The notes under the pieces are model-generated. The model did not search any database. It was not told where the DNA came from and saw only the letters and a program-made list of their open reading frames with translations. Below, piece by piece: positions 6,564 through 8,689 of a stretch of 8,689 nucleotides of DNA; within the stretch, counting starts at the first letter, position 1; each line of letters opens with the position of its first letter. The DNA comes from an uncultured Rhizobiaceae group bacterium (lineage in GTDB: Bacteria > Pseudomonadota > Alphaproteobacteria > Rhizobiales > Rhizobiaceae), in assembly GCA_938009335.1 (NCBI GenBank), contig CALLHT010000181.1, positions 1-8,689 of the forward strand. Reading direction: 5' to 3'. The position numbers and the translations under genes are program-made.

Positions 6564-7271
6564 TTAAGAACGTGGACGACGGTTTTGTCCGCCACCTTGC
6601 TCTTGTGCTTCATTACCGCGACGCTCTGATGCATATGGGTCATGCTCAAAGATTTCGCCTTTAAAGATCCAAACCTTGATACCGCAGATGCCATAAGCTG
6701 TTGAAGCTGATGCAACGCCGTAATCAATGTCTGCACGTAGTGTATGTAGCGGCACACGACCTTCGCGGTACCATTCCATACGTGCAATTTCTGCACCACC
6801 CAGACGACCTGAGCAGTTGATCCGAATACCAAGAGCACCAAGACGCATCGCAGACTGAACTGCACGTTTCATTGCACGACGGAAGGCAACGCGACGCTCA
6901 AGCTGCTGGGCAATGCCCTGAGCAACAATTGTTGCGTCGATCTCTGGTTTGCGCACTTCATTGATGTTGATGTGCACTTCAGAGTCTGTCATTTCGCCAA
7001 GCTTGCGACGAAGCTTCTCGATGTCAGCACCCTTCTTACCGATGATGATGCCCGGACGTGCTGAGTGAATGGTCACACGGCACTTCTTATGCGGACGCTC
7101 GATAACGATCTTTGAGATAGATGCTGCTGAAAGCTCTTTCTCAAGATAGGTACGGATCGCAATATCTTCATGAAGAAGGCCACCATATTCGCCCTTAGTC
7201 GCGAACCAACGCGAGTCCCAAGTGCGGTTGATGCCCAAACGAAGACCGATTGGATTAACTTTCTGACCCAT
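6564..7271 (-). CDS. rpsC: 30S ribosomal protein S3
   Basis: S3 lies in the small-subunit head at the mRNA entry tunnel and contributes to mRNA unwinding. The 235-residue product starts MGQKVNPIGLRLGINRTWDS. It has a type II KH domain with the GxxG loop GKKG at 78-81 and the C-terminal S3 domain with SGRLGGAEIARMEWYREGR. R131, R132 and K135, the residues linked to helicase activity in E. coli S3, are present at the same numbers. The C-terminal tail after about 215 is polar and low in complexity (QEQGGGQNRRPRS). The start codon shares one base with the rplV stop (TAATG), behind a very strong Shine-Dalgarno. Confidence 0.98.
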   Translation of the reverse strand: MGQKVNPIGLRLGINRTWDSRWFATKGEYGGLLHEDIAIRTYLEKELSAASISKIVIERPHKKCRVTIHSARPGIIIGKKGADIEKLRRKLGEMTDSEVHININEVRKPEIDATIVAQGIAQQLERRVAFRRAMKRAVQSAMRLGALGIRINCSGRLGGAEIARMEWYREGRVPLHTLRADIDYGVASASTAYGICGIKVWIFKGEIFEHDPYASERRGNEAQEQGGGQNRRPRS

Positions 7272-7654
7272 TACGCGGCCTCCTCTTCGACTTCACGAAC
7301 AATAATCGTAAGGTGAGAAAATGGTTTCAAAATACGGCTTGAGCGACCACGACCGCGAACGCGGAAGCGTTTCATCGTGATTGATTTACCGACATAGGCT
7401 TCTGCAACAATCAGGCTGTCCACATCCAGATCATGGTTGTTTTCAGCGTTTGCAATTGCAGACTCAAGTGTCTTCTTAACGGTGCCAGCGATACGACGCT
7501 GCGAGAACTCAAGTTCGGCCAAAGCCTGGCTTGCCTTCTTGCCACGGATCAATGTCGCGACATCGTTCAGCTTTTGCGCGCTGGTGCGGATTGTCCGTGT
7601 CACTGCACGGGCTTCATTATCCGCTAGCGTTCTTTCGCGCTTCTGCTTGCCCAT
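7271..7654 (-). CDS. rplV: 50S ribosomal protein L22
   Basis: L22 binds 23S rRNA, and its long beta-hairpin lines the nascent-peptide exit tunnel, where macrolide-resistance changes occur. The 127-residue product has ARAVTRTIRTSAQKLNDVA (about 15-33), then LIRGKKASQALAELEFSQRR (about 35-54), ANAENNHDLDVDSL (about 68-81) and the hairpin GKSITMKRFRVRGRGRSSRI (about 89-108), then SHLTIIVRE. I see no insertion or deletion in the hairpin. The tail EVEEEAA encodes the Shine-Dalgarno of rpsC. The ATG is 2 bases after the rpsS stop, and its own Shine-Dalgarno (GAGGA) lies inside the end of rpsS. Confidence 0.97.
   Translation of the reverse strand: MGKQKRERTLADNEARAVTRTIRTSAQKLNDVATLIRGKKASQALAELEFSQRRIAGTVKKTLESAIANAENNHDLDVDSLIVAEAYVGKSITMKRFRVRGRGRSSRILKPFSHLTIIVREVEEEAA
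7279..7286 (-). promoter_or_regulatory. rpsC ribosome-binding site within the rplV coding end
   Basis: The minus strand reads AGAGGAGG, close to the full anti-Shine-Dalgarno complement, with 7 bases to the rpsC ATG. It lies inside the Glu codons at the end of rplV. Together with the TAATG stop-start overlap it settles the rpsC start. Confidence 0.85.
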
Positions 7655-7656
7655 TG

Positions 7657-7935
7657 TTACTTCCTCTTCGCTTTCTTGTCAGCACCATGACCGTAGTATG
7701 TGCGTGACGGCGAAAACTCACCTAGTTTGTGTCCAACCATATCTTCGGTAATCAGAACCGGGATATGCTTTTGACCATTATAAACACCGAAGGTCAGACC
7801 AACGAACTGAGGCAGGATCGTAGAACGTCTGCTCCAAGTCTTGATTACTTCGCTTCTTCCACCTTCACGAACCTTGTCTGCTTTCTTCAAGAGATAGCCA
7901 TCGACAAAAGGTCCTTTCCAAATTGAACGAGCCAC
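7657..7935 (-). CDS. rpsS: 30S ribosomal protein S19, GTG start
   Basis: S19 binds 16S rRNA in the small-subunit head with S13 and contacts the large subunit. The 92-residue product reads MARSIWKGPFVDGYLLKKAD (1-20), then TWSRRSTILPQFVGLTFGVY (about 34-53) and ITEDMVGHKLGEFSPSRTYY (about 62-81). It ends GHGADKKAKRK, a typical alphaproteobacterial tail. Length matches the family. The start codon is GTG at 7935: an in-frame TAG lies five codons upstream, no ATG intervenes, and AGGGA is 9 bases before the GTG. It is 12 bases after rplB. Unlike rplB, the gene contains no GGG or CCC codons. Confidence 0.97.
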   Translation of the reverse strand: MARSIWKGPFVDGYLLKKADKVREGGRSEVIKTWSRRSTILPQFVGLTFGVYNGQKHIPVLITEDMVGHKLGEFSPSRTYYGHGADKKAKRK

Positions 7936-7944
7936 GTGTTGTCT

Positions 7945-7949
7945 TCCCT
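7945..7949 (-). promoter_or_regulatory. rpsS ribosome-binding site overlapping the rplB stop
   Basis: The rplB TAG stop continues as GGA, giving AGGGA with 9 bases to the rpsS GTG. It supports the GTG start and couples S19 synthesis to L2. Confidence 0.65.
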
Positions 7950-8689
7950 ATCGTTTCTTGCGCTGATGACGTGAGCGCATGATCAGTTTATCTGACGCTT
8001 TTGCCTTGGCGCGTGTACGCTTACCTTTGGTAGGCTTACCCCAAGGAGTAACCGGATGACGGCCACCTGATGTACGACCTTCACCACCACCGTGTGGGTG
8101 ATCGACTGGGTTCATGGCCGTTCCACGAACGTGAGGGCGACGACCCAACCAACGCTTGCGGCCGGCTTTCCCAAGCCGCACTCCCATGTGTTCCGTGTTC
8201 CCCACGCGACCAATCGTTGCTCGGCAACTCGAAGGCACGCGGCGAATTTCACCACTGGGCAACGACAGTTGAGCCCAGCCAGCCTCGCGAGCCATCAATG
8301 TCGCTTGAGCCCCTGCACTGCGGCACATGACGGCACCCTGCCCGGGGAGCAGTTCGATGCAATGCACCGAGGTACTCAAGGGAATGTCTTTCAGCGGCAT
8401 GCTGTTTCCAATGGCCGGCGGCGCACCAGGGCCACTGACAACTGTCGAACCAACTTCGATGTTTTGCGGAGCCAGCATGTAACGCTTGTCGCCGTCCACG
8501 TAGTGGAGCAAGGCAATACGAGCCGAGCGGTTCGGGTCATATTGAACGGCAGCGACCTTCGCTGGCACACCGTCTTTTTTACGGATCCAGTCGATGACGC
8601 GGTAACGCCGCTTGTGCCCGCCACCACGATGGCGACAAGTGATTTTTCCCTGGTTATTACGGCCCCCCGTCTTTTTCAAGGGACGCAGC
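7948..8689 (-). CDS. rplB: 50S ribosomal protein L2, 5' end cut by window edge; foreign-looking core
   Basis: L2 is essential for subunit joining and supports the peptidyl-transferase centre. The frame stays open to the right edge: 246 residues are visible and roughly the first 30 are missing. The TTG at 8679 is an internal leucine codon, not a start, because the upstream codons LRP continue the L2 reading. Hallmarks are TGGRNNQGKI, RHRGGGHKRRYRVID, YDPNRSARIALL and NPVDHPHGGGEGRTSGGRHP, which includes the conserved histidine near the catalytic centre. Most of the body (GAPPAIGNSMPL, CRSAGAQATLMAREAGWAQ, LPSGEIRRVPSSCRATIG, GKAGRKRWLGRRPHVRGTA) follows the pattern I recall for Planctomycetes. 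The tail TPWGKPTKGKRTR to SRHQRKKR is alphaproteobacterial. G+C is about 60% in 8161-8640 by hand count, against about 47% in rpsS. Confidence 0.97.
   Translation of the reverse strand, partial: LRPLKKTGGRNNQGKITCRHRGGGHKRRYRVIDWIRKKDGVPAKVAAVQYDPNRSARIALLHYVDGDKRYMLAPQNIEVGSTVVSGPGAPPAIGNSMPLKDIPLSTSVHCIELLPGQGAVMCRSAGAQATLMAREAGWAQLSLPSGEIRRVPSSCRATIGRVGNTEHMGVRLGKAGRKRWLGRRPHVRGTAMNPVDHPHGGGEGRTSGGRHPVTPWGKPTKGKRTRAKAKASDKLIMRSRHQRKKR
8090..8689 (-). other. Probable foreign segment within rplB
   Basis: This part of rplB differs from its surroundings in protein character and DNA composition. By hand count 8161-8640 has 290 G or C in 480 bases (60%), while 7681-7920 has 112 in 240 (47%) and 7981-8040 has 30 in 60. 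Codons GGG, CCC, CGG and TGC recur here, whereas the last 40 or so rplB codons favour GGT and CGT. The left boundary is uncertain and lies in the conserved DHPHGGGEGR stretch; the right boundary is outside the window. That it came by transfer is an inference. Confidence 0.5.

Noticed and set aside
6551..6865. A 104-residue minus-strand ORF in another frame of rpsC
   Set aside because: It lies within rpsC, whose full-length S3 product is unambiguous; composition and lack of motifs mark it as a shadow frame.
8677..8679. TTG at 8679 as the start of rplB
   Set aside because: The frame is open upstream to the edge and the extra codons (LRP) continue the L2 sequence; an L2 beginning here would lack its conserved N-terminal region.

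Overview
The window is a tightly packed ribosomal-protein gene cluster. All 18 genes lie on the minus strand, so transcription runs from right to left. The order is rplB (5' end cut by the right edge), rpsS, rplV, rpsC, rplP, rpmC, rpsQ, rplN, rplX, rplE, rpsN, rpsH, rplF, rplR, rpsE, rpmD, rplO and secY (3' end cut by the left edge). This is the second half of the bacterial S10 operon joined directly to the spc operon. I see no promoter, terminator, mobile element, tRNA, CRISPR array or extra gene inserted in it.

The organism looks like an alphaproteobacterium. Diagnostic features are the S19 tail GHGADKKAKRK, the L16 tail PIKTRFVQRIAE, the L22 hairpin, the style of L30 and L29, and a zinc-independent 101-residue S14. 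Most of the window is about 45-50% G+C. I cannot assign an order with confidence.

Layout: 7948-8689 is rplB; 5640-7935 holds rpsS, rplV, rpsC, rplP, rpmC and rpsQ (rest of S10); 5577-5639 is the S10/spc junction, with no visible promoter; 1325-5576 holds rplN through rplO (spc); 1239-1324 is the longest gap (86 bases) and contains a perfect 10-bp hairpin; 1-1238 is secY. Gaps are otherwise 2-63 bases. Two junctions overlap (rplV/rpsC by 1 base, rplX/rplE by 8), and at several others the upstream stop codon is built into the downstream Shine-Dalgarno sequence. This suggests coupled, stoichiometric translation of 30S and 50S proteins together with the SecY export channel.

The notable anomaly is rplB. 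Over most of its visible length the L2 protein does not read like an alphaproteobacterial L2. It matches the pattern I recall for Planctomycetes L2, and its DNA is about 60% G+C with GGG, CCC and CGG codons that neighbouring rpsS lacks. Only the last 40 or so codons return to alphaproteobacterial sequence and host-like composition. The simplest reading is replacement of a core ribosomal gene in place by recombination with a foreign copy, leaving a chimeric L2. The rest of the cluster is ordinary.
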